Source: Neocallimastix lanati (nom. inval.) (lineage: Eukaryota > Neocallimastigomycota > Neocallimastigomycetes > Neocallimastigales > Neocallimastigaceae). Taken from it: a stretch of DNA of 47,959 bases. The stretch's first letter is position 1, and each line of letters opens with the position of its first letter. Shown in pieces: positions 9,016-19,717 of the stretch. The stretch covers positions 1-47,959 of the forward strand of contig JACVTC010000317.1 in NCBI GenBank assembly GCA_016946835.1, read 5' to 3'. The translations under genes and the position numbers were made by a program. The notes beneath the pieces are model-generated. The model was not told the DNA's origin and did not search any database. It saw only the letters and a program-made list of their open reading frames with translations.

Positions 9016-9512
9016 CGAATCTTAAAAATAATTAACTTGTCTTAGTTGTTAGTAACTAAGTCACCGATTTGAACTTCTCGAGTTCAAATCCGCATAATTT
9101 CTTTTTATAAAAAATTTATTTTAAAAATTCTTATCTTATCAAAAATTATTTTAAAAAGTTCTTATCTTATCAAAAAAAAATTTTTTTTATCAAAAGTTTT
9201 ATCAAATTATCTTAATTGGTTTAAAATTACATCATAAAAAATTTCTTTTGAAAATTTTTGTATAAATACGAGTGAATTTTTCTTCAAAAAAATTTTTTAA
9301 AAAATCGTGTTTTTTATTAATTATTTAATAAGTAATTTAATTACAAATTTTTAATTAATAAATAAAAAAAAAAAAAAAATAAAAATAAATTTTAACTTTA
9401 AAAAAATAATAAATTCTTTTTTCTTAAAAAACTATTTACTTATTATTTATTTTTTTTTATACAAACCTAGTGGTGTTAATTATTTTGGGTTACGCCCCGA
9501 ATTCACGTTACA
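9016..9512 (+). repeat. Element B 5' LTR, remainder
   Basis: Matches 14671-15172 from CGAATCTT to CGTTACA. Together with 969-977 (minus the duplicated CGAA) it makes 502 bp. Contains a TATA box at 9261-9268 and the predicted transcript start at 9307. Confidence 0.95.
9261..9318 (+). promoter_or_regulatory. Element B LTR promoter: TATA box and predicted start
   Basis: TATAAATA at 9261-9268 lies 46 bp before GTGTTTTTTATT (9307-9318). That 12-mer is the exact reverse complement of the bases at and just after the LTR end (9512-9523). In Tf1 the primer is the first 11 nt of the transcript, so the start is predicted at G9307. Position relative to TATA is compatible with fungal promoters. Inferred. 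Confidence 0.6.
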
Positions 9513-9523
9513 ATAAAAAACAC
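9512..9523 (+). other. Element B self-priming primer-binding site
   Basis: AATAAAAAACAC is perfectly complementary to GTGTTTTTTATT at 9307-9318 in the LTR. No TGG tRNA-type site follows this LTR. An 11-nt version (9513-9523) starting exactly after the LTR matches the geometry of the Tf1 self-priming mechanism, known for related fungal chromoviruses. Confidence 0.7.
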
Positions 9524-9555
9524 CACTGAAAAGAACCACTACCTTTGTATAAATT

Positions 9556-9850
9556 CTTTCTTTTGGTTTCTACCTTTCAAGATATACTTCTGGTTTCTAC
9601 CCTTCAAGATATACTTTTGGTCTCTACCCTTTAAGATATACTTTTGGTTTCTACCCTTCAAGATATACTTTTGGTTTCTACCCTATCAAGATATTCTTTT
9701 GGTTTCTACCCTTCAAGATACACTTTTGGTTTCTACCTTTCAAGATATACTTTTGGTTTCTACCCTTCAAGAAATACTTTTGGTTTTTACCTTTCTTTGA
9801 TTTCAAGATATACTTTGGTTTCTACCTTTCAAGTTTTACCTTTAGTTACT
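9556..9850 (+). repeat. 27-bp tandem repeats in element B leader
   Basis: About ten imperfect copies of a pyrimidine-rich unit like TTTTGGTTTCTACCC followed by TTCAAGATATAC, head to tail in the untranslated leader. They create an apparent small ORF (repeated FGFYxSRYT) because 27 is a multiple of three; I see no reason to treat it as a gene. The rest of the leader to 10228 is pyrimidine-rich and feature-poor. Confidence 0.85.
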
Positions 9851-10228
9851 ACTTTGAATTCTTACTTTAGGCTCCTATATTTTTGCATCATTCAGTGTTT
9901 CACTGTGCTTCAATTTTGAATTTCTACCTTTGATCTTTACTTTTTGTATTTACTTCTTGTTTTTACTGTTTTGAGTCTTTTCTACCTTTTAGTATTATCC
10001 TCTCTATTGGTATCTCTACAACTACTTTGGTGAACTTCTATTCAGATATATTCCCTTGGTTTCCAAATTACTCCAGGACTTAATTCTACTATTTGATTTC
10101 TTACTACTAGTAAACCTTGTGTTTTAAAGCAATCCTAAATATCCAAAAAATATAAAATTTAGGTTTAGTCTAACAAAATTTATAATCGTATTCAAATTTT
10201 GATAAAATTCTTAAAAATTTAATTTAAA

Positions 10229-13200
10229 ATGGAAGATCAAAATAATATTTTTAATAATGCTACTCTTAAAGATGGTTTTGCAGGAGACCGTCGTTACTTA
10301 AAGGGTTTTTTAGCAAAAATTGAATTGGTTTTTATGCTGTACCCAGACAGATACAACACCGATGAAGCTAAAGTCATATATCTTATATCTAGACTTTACG
10401 GTGACGCTATGAACTGGGCAGCTACTTTAATTGAAAACAGGGATGACTGTCTTGGAGATTATCAAGCATTTAGAGAAAGAATGAAAGCTGTTTTCGGAGA
10501 CAACGACTCAGTATTTATCGCCAATCAAAAACTACGTGTAATTAAACAACGAAGACTTGGTGATATTACAAGTTATATTAATGAATTTAATAAATATTCC
10601 GTTAATTCTTCTTGGAATGAGGATGCAAAAATGGATGCTTTCATTGCTGGTCTTCAAGATTCTATTGCAACAAGAATATTAGAAATGTTTCCTGGTCCCA
10701 GAAATCTCCTTTCCCTTCAAACTATTGCAGCAAGAATTGATTCTAGAATTTCTACACATAGACAATTTTTTAATCATAATAAGCATTCAAATGATAATAA
10801 AACATGTCCAAAGTTTACTCCAAAAAAGAAATCTTCAAATAACAATAATAAATCTTTTAGTAAGCTTTCTAATGAAGAAAGAGAAAGAAGAATTAGAGAA
10901 CATCTTTGTCTTTATTGTGCCGATCCAGATCACATTCGTGAAAATTGCCCTAAATTAAAAAAGAATAAACCTTCTTCAAGTTCTCACATTTCAAATCCTG
11001 TTTTAATTTCAACTCTTAGGCCAAGAATTTCTGACCAACCTAACCACAGGCTTCCAATCTTTGATTTCACTCTTTCTATTTCGGACGTTTCAGTTAATTC
11101 AAAGATTCTTCTGGATTCAGGTTCTCAACTTAATCTTATGGACGTTTATTACGCTAAAGAAAATAACATTCCCTATAATGAAAATTCTAAATTACCGAGC
11201 GTTTCCGGTATTGGAGGTGATCAATTAATTCTGGGAAAAACTTTACCAATATCACTCAAATACGGAAACCATATTTGTCAAACTGAATTCTACATTGTTG
11301 ATTTACCCTCTTACTGTGCTATACTTGGTACTGACTGGTTATTCACACACAATCCGACAATAAATTTCGTAACTAAAGAACTATCCTTTAAGTCTAGCAA
11401 TTGTATTTCAAATTGTTTACTAACTCCAAATTCTTTTACAGCTCATATTTCTTCTCCTACAACTGTCCCTTCTACAAAAGAAAAGGAACCTGCTACTGTT
11501 GATAGAATATTAAAATTATTGCCTACTATACTTCAACCTTATAAAGATATTTTCGATGAAGGATCTGCAAACATTTTACCACCACATAGGCAGTATGATT
11601 GTGAGATTAAGCTCAAGCCTAACTCTATCCTTTATTATGGCCCTATCTACCCGCTTACTGATGCTGAGTCTAAAGCTCTTAAAGAATATATTAAAGAAAA
11701 TCTCTCAAAAGGCTTTATTCGTAAATCCAAATCTCCTGCTGGTGCTCCTGTATTTTTCGTTTTTAAGAAGAATGGTGAATTACGTATGGTTGTTGATTAC
11801 AGAAAACTTAACGAAATAACAATTCGGGACTCTTATCCATTACCACTTATTAATGACATGCTCGAACATTTAGGTAAAGGTAAAGTATTTTCAAAACTCG
11901 ATCTCCGTTCCGCATATAATCTTGTAAGAATAAAAGAAGGAGACGAGTATAAAACAGCTTTTACCTGCAAGTATGGCCACTTTGAATATTTGGTTATGCC
12001 TTTCGGGTTAAAAAATTCCCCAGCTGTTTTCCAACACTTCATTAATGATGTATTCGAAGATATTCTTGGTACATATGTCTACTGTTATATCGATGATATT
12101 ATAATCTTCTCCCCAGATATGTCTTCTCATTTTGAACACGTTATCGAAGTTCTCAAAAGACTTCGTAAAGCTGGTCTTTTTGCGAAACTAGAAAAATGTG
12201 AATTCTTTGTCCCTTACTTAGATTTCCTTGGTCATAGAATTTCTGCTACAGGTATATTTATGGATCCCAAAAAGATTTCTTCAATTCTTGAATGGCCTAC
12301 TCCAACTTGCGTAAAAGAAATTCAATCTTTCCTTGGACTCACAAATTATTATAGAAGATTTATTCCTGGATTTGCCAAGTTAGCCCATCCACTTAATCAT
12401 CTTTTAAGAAAGAACGTTAAATTTGTATGGTCAATTGAAGCTCAAGAAGCTTTTGATAATATTAAATCGAAATTTTCCTCTTCTCCGGTCCTTGCTTACC
12501 CTGATCGTAATCTACCCTTCACTGTTGAAACTGACAGCAGTAATTTTGCAATCGGTGCTGTCCTTTCTCAAAAGACTCCTAAAGATAATAAAGTTCATCC
12601 TATTGCCTTTTATTCAAGATCTCTCTCTCCTGTTGAAAGAAATTATCCAATTTACGATAAGGAACTTTTAGCTATTATTGATTCTTTAGAAAATTGGAGA
12701 CACTTTCTAAAGGGTGCGACTCATCCTTTTATTATCTACTCTGATCACCGAAACCTGTTATATCAAAAGAAACCTGAAAAAATGACTCAAAGACTTGTTC
12801 GTTGGTCTCTCTTCTTATCAAAATTAAACTTCAAGATTGAATATCGTTCAGGTTCTTCCAATGGTAAACCCGATGCCTTATCAAGAAGACCTGATTATGC
12901 TTTAAATTATGAATTTTCCACTTCTGATATTCCATTTACTGTTCTCCGCCCAGAAAACTTTTCTGCTTTTCCAGTCTCTGTTGAAACATTTTCTGAAAAA
13001 ATCCTTTCCGAATGTAAAACCGATCCATTTTATCATTCCATTTGCGATTACTTAGAAAACAAGAAATTACCTGTCCCTCATCAAAAAATTAAGGAATTCT
13101 CAATTAGTAACAGCTACTTACTTTTCCAAAATAAACTCTATGTTCCTCCCAACTGCCGGTCTTTAGCCTTGAAAATTTGTCATGACTCTCCATTCGCAGG

Positions 13201-14410
13201 TCATTTTGGTTTTAAAAAAACTATTAATCTTTTAAATCGTGACTTTTGGTGGCCTTCCCTTAACTCTGACGCTCAAGACTACATCCGATCTTGCGAAACT
13301 TGTTGTCGTTCAAAGGTACTCCGACATAAACCTTACGGATTTTTACAACCTTTGGAAATCCCTTCTCGTCCTTGGTCTTCAGTCTCTATGGATTTTATTA
13401 CTGATTTACCACTTTCCAATGGGTTTACTTGTATATTTGTTACCGTTGATCGTTTTTCCAAGATGTCTCACTTCATTCCTTTTGCAAATATCCCTTCTGC
13501 TATTGATACCGCTTCTGCTTTCATGAAATCGATCTTCAGACTTCATGGACTCCCTGATGAAATTCTTTCCGATCGTGGATCCCAATTCACTTCTAAATTT
13601 TGGATTGCTATCTGTAAAGCTCTTGGAATTAATATGAAATACTCTTCACCATTCCATCACCAAACCAACGGTTTGACGGAGAGGGTGAACTCCGTTGTAG
13701 AACAATACCTTAGATGTTTCACAAATTTCAAAGGATCAGATTGGGAGAATTATCTCTATTTAGCCGAATTCAGTTACAATAATGCTCTCCAGGAATCTTC
13801 TAATTATTCTCATTTCTTTGCAAATTACGGTTACAACCCAAGACATTCTCCTGAAATTCCAAGTATCATAAATGTTCCCAGAGCTGAAGAACTTGTGAAG
13901 AACTTAACAGATCTATCTAAAGAATTAAAGAAGAACTTAGAGTCTGCAAGCAAAAAGCAGGAAGAATATGCAAATAGACACCGAATTAAACCTCCAGAAT
14001 TTAAAGCAAACGACAAAGTCTGGCTAAATAGCTCCTTAGTACTCAGAAATAAGAACAAGAAACTTAAACCAAGAAAACTCGGTCCTTTCAAAATCATTCA
14101 GAAAGTATCACCAGTTACCTATAAATTAGATCTTCCGAAGAAATTACGAATTCATCCCATTATTCATGTCTCAGAACTTGAACCCTACTACGAAGATACT
14201 TTTGGAAGAAATCAACCACCACCACCAGTAATAGTCAATAATGAAGAAGAATATGAAGTTGAGAAAATATTGGATAAAAGAACTTACTATGGAAAAATTC
14301 AATATTTAATCAAATGGAAAGGTTATCCAATTTCAGAATCTTCATGGGAACCCGAATCTAATTTAAATTGTCCTGAACTTCTTAAGGATTTCAATTCAAG
14401 GGATAAATAA
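10229..14410 (+). CDS. gag-pol: Element B Gag-Pol polyprotein with chromodomain
   Basis: Single 1393-aa ORF encoding the whole retrotransposon. Gag matrix/capsid-like region first (NWAATLIEN...[14 protein letters not shown]), then a CCHC knuckle [14 protein letters not shown] near 228. Protease LLDSGSQLN follows near 295, RT with Y-I-D-D near 621 and RNase H near 768 (ETDSS, with Ser where Ala is common). Integrase has an HHCC finger (HDSPFAGH...CETC), then D near 1054, D in SDRGSQF near 1114 and E in NGLTER near 1150. [12 protein letters not shown] follows, then a complete chromodomain at about 1341-1388 ([24 protein letters not shown]). The aromatic residues that cage methyl-lysine appear present, suggesting targeting to H3K9-methylated chromatin. 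No frameshift or stop: probably intact, although the nested insertion in its 5' LTR (A's start is 9 bp into U3) should disrupt or alter its expression. Confidence 0.96.
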   Translation: MEDQNNIFNNATLKDGFAGDRRYLKGFLAKIELVFMLYPDRYNTDEAKVIYLISRLYGDAMNWAATLIENRDDCLGDYQAFRERMKAVFGDNDSVFIANQKLRVIKQRRLGDITSYINEFNKYSVNSSWNEDAKMDAFIAGLQDSIATRILEMFPGPRNLLSLQTIAARIDSRISTHRQFFNHNKHSNDNKTCPKFTPKKKSSNNNNKSFSKLSNEERERRIREHLCLYCADPDHIRENCPKLKKNKPSSSSHISNPVLISTLRPRISDQPNHRLPIFDFTLSISDVSVNSKILLDSGSQLNLMDVYYAKENNIPYNENSKLPSVSGIGGDQLILGKTLPISLKYGNHICQTEFYIVDLPSYCAILGTDWLFTHNPTINFVTKELSFKSSNCISNCLLTPNSFTAHISSPTTVPSTKEKEPATVDRILKLLPTILQPYKDIFDEGSANILPPHRQYDCEIKLKPNSILYYGPIYPLTDAESKALKEYIKENLSKGFIRKSKSPAGAPVFFVFKKNGELRMVVDYRKLNEITIRDSYPLPLINDMLEHLGKGKVFSKLDLRSAYNLVRIKEGDEYKTAFTCKYGHFEYLVMPFGLKNSPAVFQHFINDVFEDILGTYVYCYIDDIIIFSPDMSSHFEHVIEVLKRLRKAGLFAKLEKCEFFVPYLDFLGHRISATGIFMDPKKISSILEWPTPTCVKEIQSFLGLTNYYRRFIPGFAKLAHPLNHLLRKNVKFVWSIEAQEAFDNIKSKFSSSPVLAYPDRNLPFTVETDSSNFAIGAVLSQKTPKDNKVHPIAFYSRSLSPVERNYPIYDKELLAIIDSLENWRHFLKGATHPFIIYSDHRNLLYQKKPEKMTQRLVRWSLFLSKLNFKIEYRSGSSNGKPDALSRRPDYALNYEFSTSDIPFTVLRPENFSAFPVSVETFSEKILSECKTDPFYHSICDYLENKKLPVPHQKIKEFSISNSYLLFQNKLYVPPNCRSLALKICHDSPFAGHFGFKKTINLLNRDFWWPSLNSDAQDYIRSCETCCRSKVLRHKPYGFLQPLEIPSRPWSSVSMDFITDLPLSNGFTCIFVTVDRFSKMSHFIPFANIPSAIDTASAFMKSIFRLHGLPDEILSDRGSQFTSKFWIAICKALGINMKYSSPFHHQTNGLTERVNSVVEQYLRCFTNFKGSDWENYLYLAEFSYNNALQESSNYSHFFANYGYNPRHSPEIPSIINVPRAEELVKNLTDLSKELKKNLESASKKQEEYANRHRIKPPEFKANDKVWLNSSLVLRNKNKKLKPRKLGPFKIIQKVSPVTYKLDLPKKLRIHPIIHVSELEPYYEDTFGRNQPPPPVIVNNEEEYEVEKILDKRTYYGKIQYLIKWKGYPISESSWEPESNLNCPELLKDFNSRDK

Positions 14411-14670
14411 CAAAAAATATTTTATTTTATTAATTATATCTAAACTCTTATTTATATCAAAATTGAATTTAAATATTTTATTAATATCAAATTATTTTTA
14501 AAAAAATAAAAAAAAAAAAAAAAATTATTTTATCTTTTAATATAGTTAAATTTATTAAATATTTTTAATTCATGTATGTTAAATGTAAAAAGTTCACTCG
14601 TTAGTATATTAAAAATTAATTTTAGTTTAGAATTAGATTCGTCTGGTATCCGAATCCTCGAGGAGGACCA
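14411..14670 (+). other. Element B 3' untranslated region and polypurine tract
   Basis: AT-rich 260 bp after the stop. It ends CGAGGAGGACCA (14659-14670) directly against the 3' LTR; GAGGAGGA is the likely plus-strand primer. No other feature seen. Confidence 0.7.
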
Positions 14671-15172
14671 TGTAACGAATCTTAAAAATAATTAACTTGT
14701 CTTAGTTGTTAGTAACTAAGTCACCGATTTGAACTTCTCGAGTTCAAATCCGCATAATTTCTTTTTATAAAAAATTTATTTTAAAAATTCTTATCTTATC
14801 AAAAATTATTTTAAAAAGTTCTTATCTTATCAAAAAAAAATTTTTTTTATCAAAAGTTTTATCAAATTATCTTAATTGGTTTAAAATTACATCATAAAAA
14901 ATTTCTTTTGAAAATTTTTGTATAAATACGAGTGAATTTTTCTTCAAAAAAATTTTTTAAAAAATCGTGTTTTTTATTAATTATTTAATAAGTAATTTAA
15001 TTACAAATTTTTAATTAATAAATAAAAAAAAAAAAAAAATAAAAATAAATTTTAACTTTAAAAAAATAATAAATTCTTTTTTCTTAAAAAACTATTTACT
15101 TATTATTTATTTTTTTTTATACAAACCTAGTGGTGTTAATTATTTTGGGTTACGCCCCGAATTCACGTTACA
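14671..15172 (+). repeat. Element B 3' LTR
   Basis: Intact 502-bp copy, TGTAACG...CGTTACA, followed by the ACTAC duplication. It shows what the 5' LTR looked like before element A split it; no difference between the two copies was noticed by eye. Confidence 0.96.
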
Positions 15173-16582
15173 ACTACACATATTTGTTTTAGATCAGATA
15201 AAAACATTTTAACAAATACACGTGATTTCTGTATCAATATACATTTTGCTAATGGAGGAATGGTAAAATCAAAATACATTGGTAATTATGTTGGTTTAAT
15301 TAATAATCACAAAATTATTTTAAACGATGTCATTTATGTACCATCATTTAAAAGAAGTCTAATTTCCATAGATCATTTAAGCAAGGATAATTATAAAACT
15401 GTATTTTGTAAAAATAAGTACAACGATAAAAACTGCGCTATTTTATATAACAATAATGGCAAAAGAATCTATACATCTTTCTCAAATAAATCTAAAGTTT
15501 ACAAAATACTAACAAGCAAAAATAATATAAGTAATAGCTCAAATAATGTTGTATGTTATAGTTTACAAGATGCCTTAAACGATTCTGATATGAATCTCTG
15601 GCATAGAAGAATGGGTCATTTTAATATTGACTCTATCAAAGATAATTTAAATAAAATAAATATAAAGCATAAGTGTAAAATTTGTTCTTGTTCGAAATTA
15701 AAGAATCTCCCTTACAAACCATCTACTAATCATATGACAAAACCATTTGAACTTATTCACATGGATTTGGTATTTGTTCCCGACTATTCTATTTACGGGA
15801 ATAAGTATTTTTTATCTATTCTTGATGATTATTCAAGGTACAGTTGGATCCTTTTTATAAAAAGAAAAAGTGAAACATTCAAAACCTTTATTATATGGTA
15901 TAATCAAATTAAGAACTTATTTGATAATTGTAATATTAAATACATTAAAACTGATAACGGCACTGAATTTTTCAATAGCAATTTCAACGAGTTTTATGAA
16001 AGAACAGGCATAATACATGAACATACTATTCCTCATAATCCACAACAAAATGGAAGAGTGGAAAGACTTCATGGAACATTAATATCTAATGGTGACGCTA
16101 TGTTAAACGATGCAAAGTTAAATCATAAATTTTGGGAAGATGCTGTAACCACAGCAAACTATATACATAACAGGTTACCCCATAAAGGTAATAATAACAA
16201 AATACCATATGAAATTCTGTACAATGATAAAGTTGATTATAATAAATTCAGAGTTTTTGGGTGTCGTGTATATTTTTTTGTTCCAAAACAATTTAGGAAA
16301 AAGTTCTGCAATACAACTCTCCCAGGTATTTTCCTTGGATATGATGAAATAAACCATACAGCTTATAAAATATATGACATTAAAAATAACAAAATAGTTT
16401 TAGCTCGCACTGTAGAATTCCTCGAAGATGAACCCGCAAATATAAGTGCCCCTCTAACATCACCAGACAGTATTAATTTCACTAATTATTATGAAAATGA
16501 AGAAATAGATCATATTAACAATGATGACAATGAAAGTAATACAAATGATAATAATAGTGAATATAATGAAATTTATAATATA

Positions 16583-16650
<68 letters not shown>
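16583..16650 (+). repeat. (AAT)n microsatellite within the copia remnant
   Basis: Uninterrupted AAT triplets encode a run of about 20 Asn in the linker after the integrase. Smaller AAT runs follow to 16930. Slippage-prone and probably not functional. Confidence 0.9.
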
Positions 16651-16651
<1 letters not shown>

Positions 16652-17068
16652 GATACCGAAATAAATAACCTAATCAATAATCATAATTATGATCCTAATA
16701 ATATGTACCATCCAAATAATAATAATTTTATTAATATGAATCATAATAATTTAATTTTACAAAATCAAAATAAAACTATTGGACCCACTCAATATATGGA
16801 CAATTCAGAAAATAATAATAATAATAATTTTTCAATTTCCAATTCTAACAACCAATTAAATAATTTACATTATAATTCTAATGAAGGATCATTAAATTTA
16901 AATAATAATAATAAAATTAATTTAAATAATTTAAATCCGAAAAATATTAATTCTATTTATTTCCAAGAAGAAAATAATAAAGATTTTTGTAATGGAAATA
17001 AAGAAAAATTTAATATTGATAATTTAATTGATACTAACAATAATTATAATACTAATTGTAACGAAACT

Positions 17069-17073
17069 CATAA
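17069..17073. repeat. Target-site duplication of U0, left copy (CATAA)
   Basis: CATAA at 17069-17073 and 17932-17936 flank the solo LTR U0 exactly. The left copy is in copia coding sequence (codons for Thr-His-Asn). The right copy also supplies the ATAA used by U1. Confidence 0.9.
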
Positions 17074-17327
17074 TGTAAGAAACTCTAATAAAAAGAAATT
17101 TTTTTATAAGAGTTTATTTTTTATATTGATTGAGTTTATTATTAAAAAAAAATAAAGAAAAATACTTATATTTAAATAGACGAAAATTAGAAAAAGTAGA
17201 AGACTCGTATATAAAAATAAGTTTTTAAAAACACAAAATTTTATTAAAAAAAATTTTAAACTTTAAATTTTAGGTTATTATTATTTTTAATATTTATCTT
17301 TATTAATATTTTTAATAATAATAACTC

Positions 17328-17588
17328 TTGATCTCTGAAAAAACAGAAATCAATCGTTATTTTATACTTTTTTATTTATTAATTAATCTTATTTTATATT
17401 TATTTATTATTATTATTTTTTTTTTATCATGTGTCTGTTTAATTAATTAATTATTATTATTTATTTTTCATGTGTTTATTTAATTAATAATTATTTAATA
17501 TAATATATTAATTATTTCTTAATTAAGCTATTGTTTGCTAGTCAGCTGTTGTATCTTCAGGAAAAGACTAGCAGAAAAACTTGAAGAT
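17328..17588. other. Hairpin plus pseudoknot-like motif in U0
   Basis: Hairpin TTGATCTCTG/CAGAAATCAA (17328-17337, 17344-17353, one mismatch). After a long AT spacer come interleaved pairs TGCTAGTC/GACTAGCA (17536-17543, 17566-17573) and ATCTTCAGG/CTTGAAGAT (17553-17561, 17580-17588, one G-T), in the order a-b-a'-b'. The G LTR has the same order with different paired bases but the same unpaired GAAAAG and GAGAAAAAC-like loops. Which strand is the functional RNA is unclear. Confidence 0.5.
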
Positions 17589-17897
17589 TTTCTTAATTGT
17601 ATTAAATTAGAACGAATTATTTCAAAGAAATTTATTATTTAATTTAATTTAATTATTATTTAATATTATTGTGAAAATAATTTTAGAATATTAAATATTA
17701 ATTTTAATTTATTTATTATTTAATATTATTGTGGAAATTATTTAGAAGAATTTTAAATTTTAAACATAATTGTATTTGTGAAAATTCTATTATTATTTTT
17801 TAATATTTAATATTATTATACTTACGTATTTTAATTTTTTAATTAATAAAACTTATATTTAGATTAATTTGTAATTAATAAAATTTATATTTAGACT

Positions 17898-17928
17898 AAG
17901 AAATATAGAAAATATTTCTATATTTCTT
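17898..17928. other. 14-bp perfect palindromic stem at the U0 end
   Basis: AAGAAATATAGAAA (17898-17911) and TTTCTATATTTCTT (17915-17928) are perfect complements around ATA. The stem includes most of the LTR's terminal inverted repeat, so the integrase recognition end is present twice, inverted, within 34 bp. Confidence 0.75.
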
Positions 17929-17936
17929 ACACATAA

Positions 17937-18901
17937 TGGTAGACTCGGGGTTGACACTTAGATATTTAAAATCAAGCAGGGGGGACGGGTATTACCCTGC
18001 TTTGATTTTAAATAAAAAAAAAAAATAATTCTTTATTAAAAGTTATTTATTTTTTTTTATTAATATAAATTTTTTTTATTTAAAGTACACATATTTAATT
18101 TTTAAGAAATTGTTACAATATTTATATTTTTTTATAAATTTAAAGTATAATTAATTGTTTATAATTTAAGTAATTTTATAGAATTATTGAATTAATTTTA
18201 TATCAATAATTCATTTTTGTTTTAATTTTTATAAATATAATAATATAATATTCAAATATAATTTAATTAAAAATAATTATAAAATAAATATATAGAAAAT
18301 AGTTTTTACTATTTTCCGTGATATTTTTAAGTTAAATAAATTGTTTTTAAAGATTAATATAATAAATTTAATAATCTTTAATTATTTTAAATAATACTTG
18401 TAATTATTTTCAAAATAAAATAAAATTTTTATAATATTTAATTAATAAATTTGATAATAATAATTTTTAATAATAAATTTAATTAATAATCTTAATAATT
18501 TTATAATAATATTTAATAGTTATAATATATAAATTTTTATAATAATATTTAATAATTTTAATAATTTTATAATATTAATAATTTATAATAATATTTAATT
18601 AATAATTTTAATAATTTTATAATAATTTTTATAATAATATTTAATTAATAGTTTTAATAGTTTAGTATCTTAAAAGTATAATTTTAATATTTACAATTGT
18701 ATTTTAATATACATATATTTAATAATATAACAATAAAATAATTAATTAAAATTTATTTACATTATTTACAAGTTAAAATTAATTTATATCAAAATAAATT
18801 AAATTTTATTATTAAGTTTAGGTTATCAAGAATATAGGAAAGTACAATTTAGTAAAGAATTATTAATAATAAAATAAAGGTTATTAATTCATTCTTTACC
18901 A
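17937..18901 (-). repeat. Solo LTR U1 (element F family)
   Basis: 965 bp, TGGTAGACTCGGGG...TTCTTTACCA, closely matching the F LTRs at 29237 and 36938 but about 57 bp shorter through indels in AT-rich tracts. Flanked by ATAA (17933-17936 and 18902-18905). Element D follows directly after the right ATAA. Confidence 0.92.
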
Positions 18902-18905
18902 ATAA

Positions 18906-19694
18906 TGGTATGGTTCATATAATTTTAGGAATATAATAATAATTAACACAAATAATAAAATTACAATAAAAAAAATAATTTGTTTTAAAATCAATATTTA
19001 TTTATTTAAATTTATAAAAGAAAAAATAATAATATAATTATTTATTTAATAAAAAGAAAGTTATTGATTATATTTTATTTCACTAAAATTACATGTATTT
19101 ATATTTTTTTTATCAAATTAAAATTTGTAAAGCCTAACTATTTTTTTAATAAACTAATTACTAATTATTTTTATAAATAAAACATTTAAATTGAAATTGA
19201 ATTATTATTTTAGTTAATAATATTATTGTTATAAATAGTAGTTATATATTATTGAATTATTAATTATTTAATAATAGTTTAATACTAATATATATAAAAT
19301 AAAAATAAAGAGATTATACAGAATATTTTATTGTGGTTTAGTTAAATTTAGTAATTAAAAATAAATTTAAATTGATAAAGAAAATTTTAATAACTAATTA
19401 AATAGATTTGATTATTTTCAATATAACATAATACAAAAGAAATATAATATTAATATATTAAGTGGGCAAGGACAATATTCTTGGCTAAAGATTTTTAATA
19501 CATTATAATGGAATCGGATCGATAATTCAAAAAGGAATTATAAGTTAATTAGTGATTTATTAACTTAAGATTGCTATTTAGTAATATTTGAAGAATATTG
19601 GAAAGTTCCAATTATATAGAATAGAATAATCTATAAGGTTAGAATAATTTATATTATTCTAGCACAATTAGTATTATTTGTTCATTCTGTATTA
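18906..19694 (-). repeat. Element D 3' LTR (left copy)
   Basis: TGGTATGGTTC...CTGTATTA on the plus strand. The end is TA rather than CA, with TGGTA opposite TATTA (the F LTR has TACCA), the choice that gives matching ATAA duplications. Near the 3' end are four hairpins: 19522-19541, 19541-19567, 19597-19612, 19641-19660. Confidence 0.9.
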
Positions 19695-19706
19695 AGATGC
19701 CCCCGC
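19695..19706 (-). other. Element D polypurine site
   Basis: Minus strand GCGGGGGCATCT between the pol stop and the 3' LTR, equivalent to the sites in A, E and F. Confidence 0.6.
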
Positions 19707-19717
19707 TAAGACTCAAG

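Larger units (their letters stand above)
969..15172 (+). mobile_element. Ty3-type chromodomain retrotransposon B, interrupted by element A
   Basis: Two 502-bp LTRs (TGTAACG...CGTTACA, perfect 7-bp terminal inverted repeat) flank a leader, a single uninterrupted Gag-Pol ORF with a C-terminal chromodomain, and a purine tract. The 5-bp duplication ACTAC flanks the whole. The 5' LTR is split into 969-977 and 9016-9512 by element A; removing A and one copy of its CGAA duplication restores exactly 502 bp, matching the 3' LTR. B is itself inserted in a Ty1/copia remnant whose reading frame resumes at 15173. Domain order (integrase after RNase H), chromodomain and self-priming geometry place it with the chromoviruses, near the Tf1/sushi group. 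Confidence 0.93.
15173..17155 (+). pseudogene. Ty1/copia Pol remnant (integrase half), truncated at both ends
   Basis: The open frame starts inside the protease (TTHICFRSD, normally preceded by DSGA) right at element B's duplication. It continues through GAG-pre-integrase with an HHCC finger (LWHRRMGHF...CKICSC), integrase D (HMDLVF), D (TDNGTEF), E (NGRVERLH), and the post-integrase GIFLGYDE...KIYDIKNNKI region. It then enters a long Asn-rich, low-complexity stretch (about 16490-17070). RVT_2 reverse transcriptase never appears. From 17074 the frame runs into solo LTR U0, so its last 27 residues are LTR sequence. The first in-frame Met is at 15260, but nothing suggests a real start there. 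Both flanks were lost to insertions, so it is dead. Confidence 0.9.
17074..17931 (-). repeat. Solo LTR U0 (related to element G LTR)
   Basis: 858 bp, TGTAAGAAA...TTTCTTACA (9-bp perfect terminal inverted repeat), CATAA on both sides, no internal region. Shares with the G LTR (45557-46485) the terminal TGTAA, an AAAGAAAATACTTA-like segment, AATAATAACTCTTGAT, a hairpin and a pseudoknot-like motif. Minus orientation is inferred from the G relationship. Most probably formed by LTR-LTR recombination of a full element. Confidence 0.85.

Noticed and set aside
9556-9850. Possible CRISPR-like array
   Set aside because: Units are directly contiguous with no unique spacers, and the context is a eukaryotic retrotransposon.
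9644-9919. 91-aa ORF with repeated FGFYxSRYT
   Set aside because: Product of the 27-bp tandem repeat in the untranslated leader of B.
15260-17155. Host gene with an Asn-rich tail or a domesticated copia integrase
   Set aside because: The frame starts in a truncated protease, ends inside a solo LTR and has simple-repeat linkers; it reads as an insertion-disrupted remnant. Domestication cannot be excluded but nothing supports it.
17328-17588. Hammerhead ribozyme in U0
   Set aside because: TTGAT and GAAAT are present, but the CUGAUGA...GAAA core with three helices is not; only the pseudoknot-like pairing is supported.
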